DNA of 64,000 nucleotides from Pseudomonas syringae pv. cilantro (lineage in GTDB: Bacteria; Pseudomonadota; Gammaproteobacteria; Pseudomonadales; Pseudomonadaceae), in contig NZ_LGLN01000099.1 of assembly GCF_001293775.1 (NCBI RefSeq), positions 1 through 64,000 on the forward strand. Direction: 5' to 3'. Below are positions 44,479 to 52,517 of this stretch, piece by piece; the stretch's first letter is position 1; each line of letters opens with the position of its first letter. The translations under genes and the position numbers were made by a program. The notes beneath the pieces are model-generated. The model was not told where the DNA came from, made no database searches, and worked only from the letters and a program-made list of their open reading frames with translations.

Positions 44479-44787
44479 ATGCGGAGTAAAAAGCGTTTCC
44501 TGCCTTACGTATGTGTTGTTCTTGCCAGCGTTATCGGAACCGCGAATGCGACTATGCGGTGTGGTACGGCGTTGATCAGTGAAGGCGACTCCATGGCGAC
44601 GGTGCTGGACAGGTGCGGTCCGCCACCCAAAAAGAGCAGTGAAGGGCCGGCCAGACGGGCTAATGGCGTTCCGCGACTGAACGCTGCGACCATAACGGTA
44701 TTCGTTTATGGTCCAGAGGGCGGTTCCTATCAATACCTTCGGTTTATAGATGAAAAGCTTGTCGAGATTGATATGAAGCGTGAGTGA
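44479..44787 (+). CDS. Secreted DUF2845-family protein
   Basis: Small exported protein of 102 residues. Signal peptide RFLPYVCVVLASVIGTANA, then MRCGTALISEGDSMATVLDRCGPP, the DUF2845 hallmark with two cysteines likely to form a disulfide, and a beta-rich C-terminus (TVFVYGPEGGSYQYLRFIDEKL). It is usual length for the family and its function is unknown. The N-terminal ATG follows a GGAGCG sequence. Confidence 0.85.
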   Translation: MRSKKRFLPYVCVVLASVIGTANATMRCGTALISEGDSMATVLDRCGPPPKKSSEGPARRANGVPRLNAATITVFVYGPEGGSYQYLRFIDEKLVEIDMKRE

Positions 44788-44864
44788 ATCAGAAAATTTG
44801 AAATATCTTGAAACATTCGTCGAGTGACGCGAGTCAATGGGCTATCTCTCGTCAAGGTTTTCCG

Positions 44865-46043
44865 ATGAAAACGCCCCGACCCAACGCACGACTTCAACCC
44901 CTGACCAACCTGCGTAATCTGAAGATGGCCCGCTCTGCGCATGCTTTCGTTCGAGGTAATACGGCGCAGTTCTACGAGTGGCTCAATAGCCAGCCCGGAA
45001 GACGCTTGCCAAGTGGCCCGCCAGTGTGGATTTGCGGGGACTGCCATGCTGGCAATCTAGGGCCTACCGGCGATTTGAAAGGGCGCATCGACATCCATAT
45101 ACGCGATCTGGATCAATCCGTGATCGGAAATCCAGCCCACGACCTGGTAAGGCTCGGGCTGTCCCTGGCAACCGCTGCTCGGGGCTCCGATCTGCCGGGC
45201 GTCACCACCGCGCGAATGCTGGAAGAGATGATCCAAGGTTATGAGCAGGCGTTCATGGACAACGGCGACGAAGAGCCTGATCGACCTGCACATGTGAAGG
45301 CCGGGATGCGCAGCGCCGTGCAGCGCACATGGAAGCACCTTGCCACGGAACGTATCGAGGACATGCGACCAGCAATCCCGCTGGGCAAGCACTTCTGGGC
45401 GCTATCCCGAGCGGAACGCGATGCAATCAAGGCGCTGTGCGCCACGCCGGATATCCACGCCTTGGTGACATCGCTCAAAGGACGATCACCCGATGACAGC
45501 GTGCAGTTACTTGACTCTGCCTATTGGGTAAAGGGCTGCAGTTCTCTGGGGCTGCTTCGCTATGCAGTATTAATGGGCGTTGGCGACGACGATGACCAGG
45601 AGTTCTGCCTGCTGGATATCAAGGAAGCCGTTGCAGCCGCCGCTCCGCGAACCGCCAGAGCGCGCATGCCGAGAGACAATGGCCGGCGAGTAGTGGAGGG
45701 CGCCAGGCACCTTTCGCCTGGCCTGGGAAGCAGAATGGTTGCGGTGCAGATGCTCGATCATTCGTTCTTCATCCGTGAGTTGCTTCCTCAAGACATGAAG
45801 CTGGAACTCGATGAACTCACCCAGCCGGAAGCCATGCAGGCAGCGGCGTATCTTGCAAAAGTGGTTGGCATCGCCCACGCCAGGCAGATGGATCTGGCGA
45901 CGCGTACGGCGTGGATCCGGGATCTGCAAACCAACCGCTCCCGGACGCTGGATGCGCCTTCCTGGCTGTGGTCGAGCGTTGTTCAGCTGGTGGGCAACCA
46001 TGAGCAAAGCTATCTGGAGCATTGCCGGCGCTATGCGCTGTAG
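44865..46043 (+). CDS. DUF2252-family protein
   Basis: Protein of 392 residues with the DUF2252 pattern: KMARSAHAFVRGNTAQFYEW, VWICGDCHAGNLGP and IHIRDLDQSVIGNPAHDLVRL near the N-terminus, and AYWVKGCSSLGLLRYAVLMG with VGIAHARQMDLATR later. The GDCHxxN and DLD elements recall the catalytic loops of aminoglycoside-phosphotransferase-like kinases, a distant likeness that I infer. ATG 44865 (AAGG 8 bases before) is preferred to ATG 44808. The gene stands alone. Confidence 0.85.
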   Translation: MKTPRPNARLQPLTNLRNLKMARSAHAFVRGNTAQFYEWLNSQPGRRLPSGPPVWICGDCHAGNLGPTGDLKGRIDIHIRDLDQSVIGNPAHDLVRLGLSLATAARGSDLPGVTTARMLEEMIQGYEQAFMDNGDEEPDRPAHVKAGMRSAVQRTWKHLATERIEDMRPAIPLGKHFWALSRAERDAIKALCATPDIHALVTSLKGRSPDDSVQLLDSAYWVKGCSSLGLLRYAVLMGVGDDDDQEFCLLDIKEAVAAAAPRTARARMPRDNGRRVVEGARHLSPGLGSRMVAVQMLDHSFFIRELLPQDMKLELDELTQPEAMQAAAYLAKVVGIAHARQMDLATRTAWIRDLQTNRSRTLDAPSWLWSSVVQLVGNHEQSYLEHCRRYAL

Positions 46044-46054
46044 AACTTACGACC

Positions 46055-46092
46055 GGCCGCTTGAAACGCACAGGTATGCGTCCTGAGCGGCC
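46055..46092. terminator. Hairpin between convergent genes
   Basis: Outer arms GGCCGCT (46055-46061) and AGCGGCC (46086-46092) enclose inner arms ACGC and GCGT. It lies in the 90-base gap between the ends of the convergent DUF2252 and tspO genes, where it could stop transcription. No T-tract is seen, so the call is tentative. Confidence 0.35.
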
Positions 46093-46133
46093 GACCGGGG
46101 TGATCTCTGTCAGCAAGCTGCCTGAAATCGGCG

Positions 46134-46574
46134 TCATTTATTGTGACGCAGAATGGAAAAGTTCAGCGCAACCGCCACCGAGAGCCACGCCAGATAAGGC
46201 AATAAAATCAGCCCAGTGACAACGTCCAGTTGCAATGCCATCACGACCATCACAGCCACGACGATCCAGAGCACGGCAAGAATGACCATCGCTGCAGTGA
46301 TGCAATGCGCTCCGAAGAACACCGGCGTCCATAGCGTATTCAACGCAATCTGAGCGGCCCACAAGGCCAGCAAGGTCTCGCTGCCTGGCAACAGGGTCAA
46401 GCGATAGCCAGCCCAGGCGAGAAGCAGGTAGATCGTCGTCCATACGACCGGAAACGCCCAGTCAGGTGGAGTGAACGCTGGTTTTTTGAGCGCTTGATAC
46501 CATGCGCCTGGCTTGAAGATGATGCCGGTGGCTCCGGCGGCGCAGCATGCTAGCAGGTAGATTAGGAAGGTCAT
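46134..46574 (-). CDS. tspO: TspO/MBR family membrane protein
   Basis: Tryptophan-rich sensory protein homologue, 146 residues and five membrane helices. The hallmark segment KKPAFTPPDWAFPVVWTTIY is present, with ALWAAQIALNTLWTPVFFG in the middle. ATG 46574 starts the first helix (MTFLIYLLACCAAGATG); an open frame to 46697 would only add polar residues and run into the dif site. TspO proteins bind porphyrins and are linked to stress and tetrapyrrole handling. Confidence 0.92.
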   Translation of the reverse strand: MTFLIYLLACCAAGATGIIFKPGAWYQALKKPAFTPPDWAFPVVWTTIYLLLAWAGYRLTLLPGSETLLALWAAQIALNTLWTPVFFGAHCITAAMVILAVLWIVVAVMVVMALQLDVVTGLILLPYLAWLSVAVALNFSILRHNK

Positions 46575-46696
46575 GGGGTGTCCTGGGCTTTGGTGATCTC
46601 GAGGCTTGGACGTCAGGGTGACGGGAATGTCCGTTTTTTTGACTTGGGGACTGGAGGTGGAATGGACAGCAGCCCTCAGAGTTACAAACAGATACA

Positions 46697-46724
46697 ATTT
46701 AACATAATATACATTATGCGTACC
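46697..46724. other. dif: Chromosome dimer resolution site dif, left prophage junction
   Basis: The complementary strand begins GGTACGCATAATGTATAT and ends TATGTTAAAT. Compared with the 28-bp E. coli dif (from memory), only one base differs, in the fourth position. It is the XerC/XerD crossover site at the replication terminus and the target of integrase-less filamentous phages. An inovirus genome begins directly beside it. Confidence 0.9.
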
Positions 46725-46897
46725 TAGAAAAGCCAGTGGAGAGAGGCGTCCCGAGGTTCTAGAGGACGATCAGCCGTCACGGGCCGATCAACCTCGTCAA
46801 GACAATGATCACAAAGCGTATACCGAACACCAGATGACAAATAACTGCGAGCGGTAGTTTCTTCTTTGCAACAACGATCACAAGTTAGACTTTTCAA
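46724..46897 (-). CDS. Small zinc-ribbon-like protein at the phage end
   Basis: A 57-codon frame from a TTG start, in the same frame as and 12 bases after the zot stop. It contains TCDRCCKEET and YTLCDHCLDE, so two C-x2-C pairs (Cys 6/9 and 29/32) 20 residues apart, the spacing of a treble-clef or zinc-ribbon finger, followed by a charged tail. No strong ribosome site is seen, so coupling to zot is likely if it is expressed. The stop TAG overlaps the last base of dif. It is easy to miss because it is short and lacks ATG. Function unknown. Confidence 0.5.
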   Translation of the reverse strand: MKSLTCDRCCKEETTARSYLSSGVRYTLCDHCLDEVDRPVTADRPLEPRDASLHWLF

Positions 46898-46909
46898 AGT
46901 AATTACTCA

Positions 46910-48061
46910 TCATGGTTTTAAACTGTTGCTCATTCGACTTGAGTCTTCAACCACAGTGAACTGAGCACCTCGTGAGGGATGTGGTGTTTGACTTGCATCA
47001 ATAGGCATTGATGCTTGAACAGCCTGAGCAGGAACAGACGACTGTGATACAGCAAGCGTGCCCTGCTGACCGTGCCTGCCAGTAAGCCACGGATCAAACG
47101 ATCCATACCGAACAAAGACCTGACAAGCACCCAACGGTATATCAAGCGGCGTTGCCTGCTGCGTGTAGCAATTGCAGGTATTACGCTCCTGTGAGGCCAT
47201 ACAGGCAGCCACACGTGGAAAATCAGTAGGTGCTGTCAGTTCGTCATAGACAGGTGCACTGTGCGGCATCCCTGGGATAACAGGCGTTTGTGACTCCTTT
47301 GTCCATCGAGGCGGCGGCGGTTGATCAGTGCCAGGCAGTGGATTACCGACAATGCCAGCTGGCCTACTCTGAGATTGAACTTGAGAGGCTGCAGGTGTGT
47401 GCTGTGCAGCTATGGCAGCAGGTTCGGCCTCTTTCGTGATCTGAGAAACACGATAAGTACCAAGACCAATGCCGACGATTGCAATCAAAGCAAACACACT
47501 GAATGCAATGATGATCTTCCACGGCGGACGAGCTTTATGGGTATCAAGCACAGTTGACGTATATAACTTGAAAACGTCTGGGTTTGGTGCAACAGACTTG
47601 CGAGTTCCCATTGCCTTAGAAGACTTGGCATTAGGATCATTCTGAACAGTGTCCCAAGAATACTGGTAACCCTTCATGTTCCATGGACGTATGTAATGAA
47701 CATGAGGCTTTGCAAGTTTGCGAGCAAAGGTATGCAAGAACATAGGACTTTGAGTCGTAAAGATAAAGTCAAAGCCGCGATGACGGTGACGTGCAAGTTG
47801 CTGGACCCATGGAGGAGCCTCCTTGCCGAGGTTTGTGCCACAGTAGTCCTGTACCTCGTCACAGAAGATTACAGAGCCGTCAGGAAGCTCTTCCCATCCG
47901 CTGATATGCTCAATTGCGGTAACGCCATGTGCAGCAGGATCAAATCCATTGACGGGCGTACAGAACTTAGGCCGTCCCTGATACTGAGGAGCATATAGGA
48001 AGTCCCAAAGTTCATTAGAAGTTTTGCCATCACCGGGCGAACCGGTTACTAACTTAAGCAC
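46910..48061 (-). CDS. Zot-domain phage assembly ATPase (pI-like)
   Basis: Inner-membrane motor for filamentous phage extrusion, 383 residues. Walker A GSPGDGKT lies at residues 7-14, a Walker-B-like SVIFCDEVQDY near 75, FIFTTQSP as sensor, and a single membrane helix (IIIAFSVFALIAIVGIGLG, about 180-202) before a Pro-rich periplasmic part with CNCYTQQATPLDIPLGAC. GTG 48061 is chosen: it overlaps the preceding stop and AAGGG lies about 8 bases before it. The frame opens 12 codons earlier. Confidence 0.9.
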   Translation of the reverse strand: MLKLVTGSPGDGKTSNELWDFLYAPQYQGRPKFCTPVNGFDPAAHGVTAIEHISGWEELPDGSVIFCDEVQDYCGTNLGKEAPPWVQQLARHRHRGFDFIFTTQSPMFLHTFARKLAKPHVHYIRPWNMKGYQYSWDTVQNDPNAKSSKAMGTRKSVAPNPDVFKLYTSTVLDTHKARPPWKIIIAFSVFALIAIVGIGLGTYRVSQITKEAEPAAIAAQHTPAASQVQSQSRPAGIVGNPLPGTDQPPPPRWTKESQTPVIPGMPHSAPVYDELTAPTDFPRVAACMASQERNTCNCYTQQATPLDIPLGACQVFVRYGSFDPWLTGRHGQQGTLAVSQSSVPAQAVQASMPIDASQTPHPSRGAQFTVVEDSSRMSNSLKP

Positions 48062-48347
48062 CGCTAGAACCCTTCTTAGCAAATGCAGACTTGGCACCCT
48101 TTATACCGAGCTTGAGGGTGACAGCAGCAAATATGATAGTTATAGCTTGAGGTACTGCAAGGAAGTTAAGAAACGAAAGAGCCTCAGCACCAACGCCATT
48201 GAGACTGGTGGTGATCTTGGACTGCAAGAAATTAAGCATCGGCGTATATACAGCCTCAGATATAACAACAACACCGAGGACAGCCAACAAGCGCGGAAGC
48301 AGCCAAGTTACAAGGTTCATACCAGCAGCAAGAAGTACACCGTACAT
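48054..48347 (-). CDS. DUF2523-family minor coat protein (pVI-like)
   Basis: Hydrophobic protein of 97 residues with three membrane segments (LLAAGMNLVTWLLPRLLAVLG, AEALSFLNFLAVPQAITIIF and the segment between), as in pVI of filamentous phages. It sits between the pIII-like and zot genes, the conserved gene VI position. One base separates it from the pIII-like stop, and its own stop overlaps zot. Confidence 0.85.
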   Translation of the reverse strand: MYGVLLAAGMNLVTWLLPRLLAVLGVVVISEAVYTPMLNFLQSKITTSLNGVGAEALSFLNFLAVPQAITIIFAAVTLKLGIKGAKSAFAKKGSSGA

Positions 48348-48348
48348 A

Positions 48349-49887
48349 TTAAAGGTCCTTGGTAAGTAAGCGGAAAGATATCAGATAAGCAACAGCGAGA
48401 ACGGCATAGCGAAACCATTCAAGTATCGAACAGACTTGAGAAAACGGTAGAGAGAAGGAATGACCCATAACAGCAAACGTCTTATCCTCAAAGCATCGAC
48501 CGCCAGTTGAACCGGAGCTGGACACAGACTGAAACTGTCCTACGAGAGAACTTACTTTATCGTCAAGTGTTTTCTGATTGGCATCAAGCTCAGTCTTTTG
48601 CTTTGCAAGTAAAGCTTGAAACTCTGCCTTTTCTTTATCAGTAGGCAAAGCGCGCTCTGCACATGAATTTATGAACTCCTGACGAAGAATGGAACATAGA
48701 TAAGGATCACCATCACACTTGGGAGGAATCGTGCAATCATCTGACTCAGATGCAGTACCGTCGCCATCATCCTCCTCACCATCACCGTTGCCAGTTCCAT
48801 TACCAGAACCGCCACCAGAAGAAACAGATGCGCAAGTGCCAGTACAAACAGTTGAAGTACCAGTAGTCTGACCGCTCTTGTTGGTTGTCGAAGTCGTTGT
48901 GGTGGTAGACTTTGAATCAGTGCATGTTTTTACATCTGTGCACTTTGTTTTTGTAACATCATCTGTCTTTGTGGTCTTAACAGTACCATCAGGATTTGTC
49001 TCAGATGTTGAAGTAGTCTGTGTTTTAGTACCAGATGAAGTTGGCTTGACTGTAATACACGTATAAGAACCATTAACGGTTCCACAGTTTTGCTTGCCAG
49101 TAGTTGACGACTCCGTTTCAGAGGTACAAGAGTTGCCAGACATTACACATGGATTATCAGTAACAGAGGTCGTCTGTTCAACCGGCTTACATTTATTACC
49201 TTCGCAGCCAGCATCACGAGGATCAGGACCAGAAGACTCACCAACCTTGCCAGTAAACTTTGCAGTAACATTACAGCCGATAGCGCCTTGTACATTAAGT
49301 GTGCACTCAGAGGATGAAACAGTTGCTACCTGACAGCCCATCTGACCAGTAAATGTTGGAGGCGCAACAGCATTACCACCACTATCAAGCTGGCCCGCAA
49401 CAGAATAAGCAGTTTCACCACGGCCACCGAAGTAAGAACAAGTTGTATCGAGATCAGAGTCAGCCAAGGCAACACACTGGGAAGTAGTCTTGTCATATAC
49501 CATAGGGTTACCAACAGAATGGCCCTGCTGATCAGCACACATCTGACCATCAAGCATCTCAGGTTCTGGAAGGCCGCATGATCCTTCAACCTCATTTAAA
49601 ACGCCGCCATCAGGACATTCAGAACCCTCTTGATATGCAGCCGAAAAACCCTCAGTCGAACCAAAAGAAGTAGTTCGATTACAGTACCAGCGATTTGGTT
49701 GCATACGGACGACACCGGAAAGTGTATATCCATATAGCCCCGCGGCTGCTTGGCAAGCCGCATTTGCGGATGGATAAGATACTGAAGTGCCATAGTTTGA
49801 ATTGTGGAAAGCAATAGGTTGAGAAAGCACGTATGCAGAAAAAAACACACATAAGGCTGCAATCAATCCCTTCAAGTAGTTGTGCAT
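48349..49887 (-). CDS. pIII-like adsorption protein (TspB-related)
   Basis: Virion tip protein of 512 residues. Signal peptide LIAALCVFFSAYVLS; a Cys-rich N-terminal half (SECPDGGVLNEVEGSCGLPE and others); a long Thr/Ser/Lys stretch (about 265-345, for example TTTTTSTTNKSGQTTGTS); a glycine-acid linker SSGGGSGNGTGNGDGEEDDG; then a conserved Cys-containing C-terminal domain and a terminal membrane helix (WFRYAVLAVAYLISFRLL). This is the pIII plan: receptor-binding domains on flexible linkers with a C-terminal anchor. Type IV pili are the usual receptor of Pf-type phages; the receptor here is unknown. Confidence 0.88.
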   Translation of the reverse strand: MHNYLKGLIAALCVFFSAYVLSQPIAFHNSNYGTSVSYPSANAACQAAAGLYGYTLSGVVRMQPNRWYCNRTTSFGSTEGFSAAYQEGSECPDGGVLNEVEGSCGLPEPEMLDGQMCADQQGHSVGNPMVYDKTTSQCVALADSDLDTTCSYFGGRGETAYSVAGQLDSGGNAVAPPTFTGQMGCQVATVSSSECTLNVQGAIGCNVTAKFTGKVGESSGPDPRDAGCEGNKCKPVEQTTSVTDNPCVMSGNSCTSETESSTTGKQNCGTVNGSYTCITVKPTSSGTKTQTTSTSETNPDGTVKTTKTDDVTKTKCTDVKTCTDSKSTTTTTSTTNKSGQTTGTSTVCTGTCASVSSGGGSGNGTGNGDGEEDDGDGTASESDDCTIPPKCDGDPYLCSILRQEFINSCAERALPTDKEKAEFQALLAKQKTELDANQKTLDDKVSSLVGQFQSVSSSGSTGGRCFEDKTFAVMGHSFSLPFSQVCSILEWFRYAVLAVAYLISFRLLTKDL

Positions 49888-49970
49888 TGTTTAACCCTAA
49901 GTGTGGGGGATTTGAACGTCGCAAGGGCTGCGCGCCTCATGCTTCGGCGCTATCAGACCTTGCTCTCGAT

Positions 49971-49995
49971 AAAAAAAACCCCCGAATGACGGGGG
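49971..49995 (-). terminator. Terminator after the major coat gene
   Basis: On the minus strand, a CCCCCG/CGGGGG stem with a 5-base loop is followed by eight T. It lies 28 bases past the major coat protein stop and before the pIII-like gene. This is the classical place for the strong terminator that keeps coat mRNA abundant and lowers expression of the minor proteins. Confidence 0.92.
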
Positions 49996-50022
49996 CAAAA
50001 GCTGGACGCTCTTTTAGACTGG

Positions 50023-50229
50023 TTAGATTGCAGCCCGAACAAGTTTGAAGATTTTGATGGACGCATAAACAGCCAGTACAGCAGCGCCGATCAAACCGAC
50101 AGTTGCAAGTGCAGCAGTAACCATGCCTGGAATCTCAGCACCTTCACCCTCGGCGAGAGCGAAAGTACCGAAGGTCATTGCGGCCATGGCGACGGACAGT
50201 ACAGCGGTGTTACGGTTCAGAGTTTTCAT
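50023..50229 (-). CDS. Major coat protein precursor (pVIII-like)
   Basis: Preprotein of 68 residues. The signal peptide ends MTFGTFALA, and the mature chain of about 42 residues has an acidic start EGEGAEIPGM, a membrane helix VTAALATVGLIGAAVLAVYA and a basic end SIKIFKLVRAAI. This is the layout of inovirus major coat proteins, where the basic tail faces the DNA. A strong AGGAGC ribosome site precedes the ATG and a terminator follows. Confidence 0.92.
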   Translation of the reverse strand: MKTLNRNTAVLSVAMAAMTFGTFALAEGEGAEIPGMVTAALATVGLIGAAVLAVYASIKIFKLVRAAI

Positions 50230-50257
50230 GGTGTTGCTCCTAGTGGTGTTGCGTTGG

Positions 50258-50470
50258 TTAAATATCGATGGCTTTTTTTATGAGCCAAAAAACAAGAATG
50301 AGTGCCGAACCATACAAGCAGCCCTGAACAATAGCCTGAGCATCTTTAATATCAAAAAGTGGTTCAGAGGTGGACGGCAAGTAAGTGTTAAAACTGTTAC
50401 CTGAACACGTGGCCGATCCATTCTGCGAAGAAATGACGATTGACCCTTCACAACTCAAATAGACGGCCAT
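50258..50470 (-). CDS. Small phage membrane protein, possible minor coat protein
   Basis: Seventy residues, with a polar N-terminal half holding cysteines (LSCEGSIVISSQNGSATCSG) and a C-terminal membrane helix (GCLYGSALILVFWLIKKAI). It sits between the ssDNA-binding protein and major coat genes, where inoviruses encode pVII/pIX-like proteins. The assignment rests on position, size and topology, not on sequence recognition. Confidence 0.7.
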   Translation of the reverse strand: MAVYLSCEGSIVISSQNGSATCSGNSFNTYLPSTSEPLFDIKDAQAIVQGCLYGSALILVFWLIKKAIDI

Positions 50471-50479
50471 TACTTATCC

Positions 50480-50782
50480 TCAGGCGGTTTTCATTGCATC
50501 AGAAAGCGGAGGAATGTTCTTGAGACGACCTTGACGAGGGTCGCAGTTGAACTCCAGCCGACCATCACGAACGTCAGCGATAACATCACACTCATAAGTG
50601 CCAGGCTGAGGTACTTCCGATTGATTCTGCGCATAGAAGTCAGTCTTCTGAGGATAAGGAATTCCCGGAAGATGAACGAAAGCCTGAAACATGGTGTACG
50701 GCTTCTGAGACTTAGCAGCGATACCACTACGGCTAATGCCTGTGACTTCAATCATCAGTGTTGGAAACTTTACAGTTGACAT
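50480..50782 (-). CDS. Phage ssDNA-binding protein (gene V-like)
   Basis: Protein of 100 residues with the gene V family pattern: SRSGIAAKSQKPYTMFQAFV followed by YPQKTDFYAQN and PGTYECDVIADVRDGRLEF, comparable to the SRQGKPYSLNEQ and PGLYTVH stretches of the Ff protein. It coats newly made single strands and switches replication from double-strand to single-strand output. The gene position after the replication genes agrees. Confidence 0.85.
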   Translation of the reverse strand: MSTVKFPTLMIEVTGISRSGIAAKSQKPYTMFQAFVHLPGIPYPQKTDFYAQNQSEVPQPGTYECDVIADVRDGRLEFNCDPRQGRLKNIPPLSDAMKTA

Positions 50783-50794
50783 TGTGTTGCCCCT

Positions 50795-51049
50795 TTACAG
50801 TGTGGGAAGCCGAGAACTTAAGCTCGGATTACGATATGCCCAGCTGGGCGGAGTAAGATTTGGTACGCGACGAAACGTAAGAAACTGGCGCTTGGCTAAC
50901 TGAGACTTGACTTGCTCAGATGATGAAGCCTGTAGAAACAGACGCATAAGCGAATTGACGAAAGCAGTATCATCAGCGTTGCCAGCGTTAAAATTATCAA
51001 GCTCAGACTCCACAGCATAACGAAGTTTTTGATATGAGGACCTGTCCAT
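50795..51049 (-). CDS. Hypothetical phage protein
   Basis: Not recognised. It has 84 residues from the ATG at 51049, which overlaps the previous stop (TAATG); five codons more are open upstream. It is rich in Leu, Ser and Gln (LMRLFLQASSSEQVKSQLAK) and ends with a Pro/Arg tail. No membrane segment or signal peptide is visible. It is coupled between the replication genes and the ssDNA-binding protein gene, so a role in replication control is possible. Confidence 0.65.
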   Translation of the reverse strand: MDRSSYQKLRYAVESELDNFNAGNADDTAFVNSLMRLFLQASSSEQVKSQLAKRQFLTFRRVPNLTPPSWAYRNPSLSSRLPTL

Positions 51050-51279
51050 TAGTAACCCATCCATTCAGCCATTGAGAGGGTGCCTTTTTCCTGACGATCA
51101 ATAAACCAAATGCGTTCAGGTTTAGCGCCCTGTTCTTTCCTAACTTCGATAACAGCAAGTGTTTCGGCAACTTGCTGGGCAAGAACAGGGTTCATAAATT
51201 GTTTAACGTGACGCTGCTGGTCGAGCATGCGACGTTGCCCAGGTGAAAGCTGAATGCCTTGAAGGCTTACGGTTTTCAT
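51049..51279 (-). CDS. Hypothetical phage protein next to the replication initiator
   Basis: Not recognised. A 76-residue soluble protein, basic in its first half (LSPGQRRMLDQQRHVKQF), with a central helix AQQVAETLAVIEVRKEQG. ATG 51279 overlaps the stop of the replication gene and its stop overlaps the next start, so all three genes are translationally coupled. Confidence 0.65.
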   Translation of the reverse strand: MKTVSLQGIQLSPGQRRMLDQQRHVKQFMNPVLAQQVAETLAVIEVRKEQGAKPERIWFIDRQEKGTLSMAEWMGY

Positions 51280-52403
51280 GCTGCAACCTGCAAGTGATTA
51301 GCGCGCTTATACCAATGCGGAACAGACAGAGAAGACTTTTCGACCTCGCGACACTGACGAACAAAAACAGGGGCAAATCGACTGGTATCACATGCATTAC
51401 GTATGTTAATGCCAATACGATTAAGCTTTGCAGCATGCTCATTAACTTGACGCTTCTTAAAGTCAAATTGAGCACCATGCATCCACTCAAGTGCATAGCT
51501 TGCAGTTGTTCGGGCAGATCGAAGGGAATCAACAACGTTCTCAGCAATAAGCTGCTGGCTGATACTGGCTATGTCCATTGCAGTCACCTTTAACTTTTCG
51601 TCTATTCTTAAAAACTCTCGATGGAGTTGACCAAAACGGCCTTCGTCAAACATGCCCCAATAACAGAGGCGCTCACGCTGGAGGTATTCACTTTTAAGTT
51701 CCTGCTCTAATCGAACTACGCCTTGTTCAGAGCAATAATCACGAACTTGTAATACGTAGGCATACTCTGGAGAAGATTCACCATGTAAGCGTTTAATTTT
51801 GGGAATTAAATTCTGATCAAGTTCAAATGTTTTATCATAAGCCTTTCGATACTGGAGTCGACCGCCCTGACCATTGCCCTTTGGAGTCCACGATACTGTC
51901 CTACCATTTGGATAAAGAAAACCAATGGAATGGCCTATACGTTGACTAGAAACACCACGCAAGTAAGCAAGAACATTACCACTACCAAGAGCAAAGTTAG
52001 TTGTCAGGTCAATACGTTCAATCTTTGTTCCGTCGGCAACGAGATCGCCAGACTTAGCACCTGAGACGCCCTGACGCAACTCAACGCGAGTGCAACGAGT
52101 GAAAGGAGGAAGGCCGTACTCACACAAAAGTGCGTTGTAAACGGCAATACATTGGTCGATGGATGTGAAACCAAAAAGATTGTCAAGACGCCCTACTCTG
52201 CTTGGATTGCCCTCAACACGGACTTTTCGACCCTGCACATGAATGGTGACTGAGGTGGAATGACTTGCCTCGTGCTTAAAACGAGGTTGACGAGTGCTGA
52301 GGACCTCATTGGTATTGGCGTCAATGGTGAGAGTGAAGACGTCGCAGACGAGAGGCAAGTCGTGGTCGTGCTCCTGTGAAACTGAAAGCCAGTCGATCAT
52401 CAT
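51276..52403 (-). CDS. Phage replication initiator (phage II/X family)
   Basis: Rolling-circle initiation protein of 375 residues. Typical family stretches are MIDWLSVSQEHDHDLPLVCD at the start, FTRCTRVELRQGVS and VLAYLRGVSSQRIG in the middle, and LQYRKAYDKTFEL and VVRLEQELKSEYLQRERL, which fit the pII/X family. Start ATG 52403 is preferred (MMIDWLS); the frame opens 24 codons earlier through Cys-rich, unlikely residues that lie over the repeat region. It nicks the plus-strand origin; the origin should lie in the hairpin-rich region to the right. Confidence 0.87.
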   Translation of the reverse strand: MMIDWLSVSQEHDHDLPLVCDVFTLTIDANTNEVLSTRQPRFKHEASHSTSVTIHVQGRKVRVEGNPSRVGRLDNLFGFTSIDQCIAVYNALLCEYGLPPFTRCTRVELRQGVSGAKSGDLVADGTKIERIDLTTNFALGSGNVLAYLRGVSSQRIGHSIGFLYPNGRTVSWTPKGNGQGGRLQYRKAYDKTFELDQNLIPKIKRLHGESSPEYAYVLQVRDYCSEQGVVRLEQELKSEYLQRERLCYWGMFDEGRFGQLHREFLRIDEKLKVTAMDIASISQQLIAENVVDSLRSARTTASYALEWMHGAQFDFKKRQVNEHAAKLNRIGINIRNACDTSRFAPVFVRQCREVEKSSLSVPHWYKRANHLQVAA

Positions 52404-52450
52404 GCAGAACGCCCTTACACATGCACACAAATAACATCTGACGTGAATGT

Positions 52451-52501
52451 ACACATGTGGAACTGCACACGTCAATACATGTCAACGTGCACACATGTAT
52501 T
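52451..52501. promoter_or_regulatory. Divergent control region with ACATGT repeats
   Basis: Between the leftward replication gene and the rightward ribbon-helix-helix-like gene. ACATGT occurs at 52453, 52477 and 52493; CACATGTG at 52452-52459 is a perfect palindrome. AATACATGT (52474-52482) and ACATGTATT (52493-52501) form a 9-bp inverted repeat with 10-bp spacing. It is well placed as the operator of the adjacent small DNA-binding protein. Confidence 0.55.
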
Positions 52502-52517
52502 ATCTGGAGGAAATTTG

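Noticed and set aside
46055..46092. REP-type repeat after DUF2252
   Set aside because: Only one copy is visible in the window, so it is kept as a lone hairpin.
47321..47557. Plus-strand ORFs within the phage structural genes
   Set aside because: Shadows of zot and the pIII-like gene without ribosome sites or family character.
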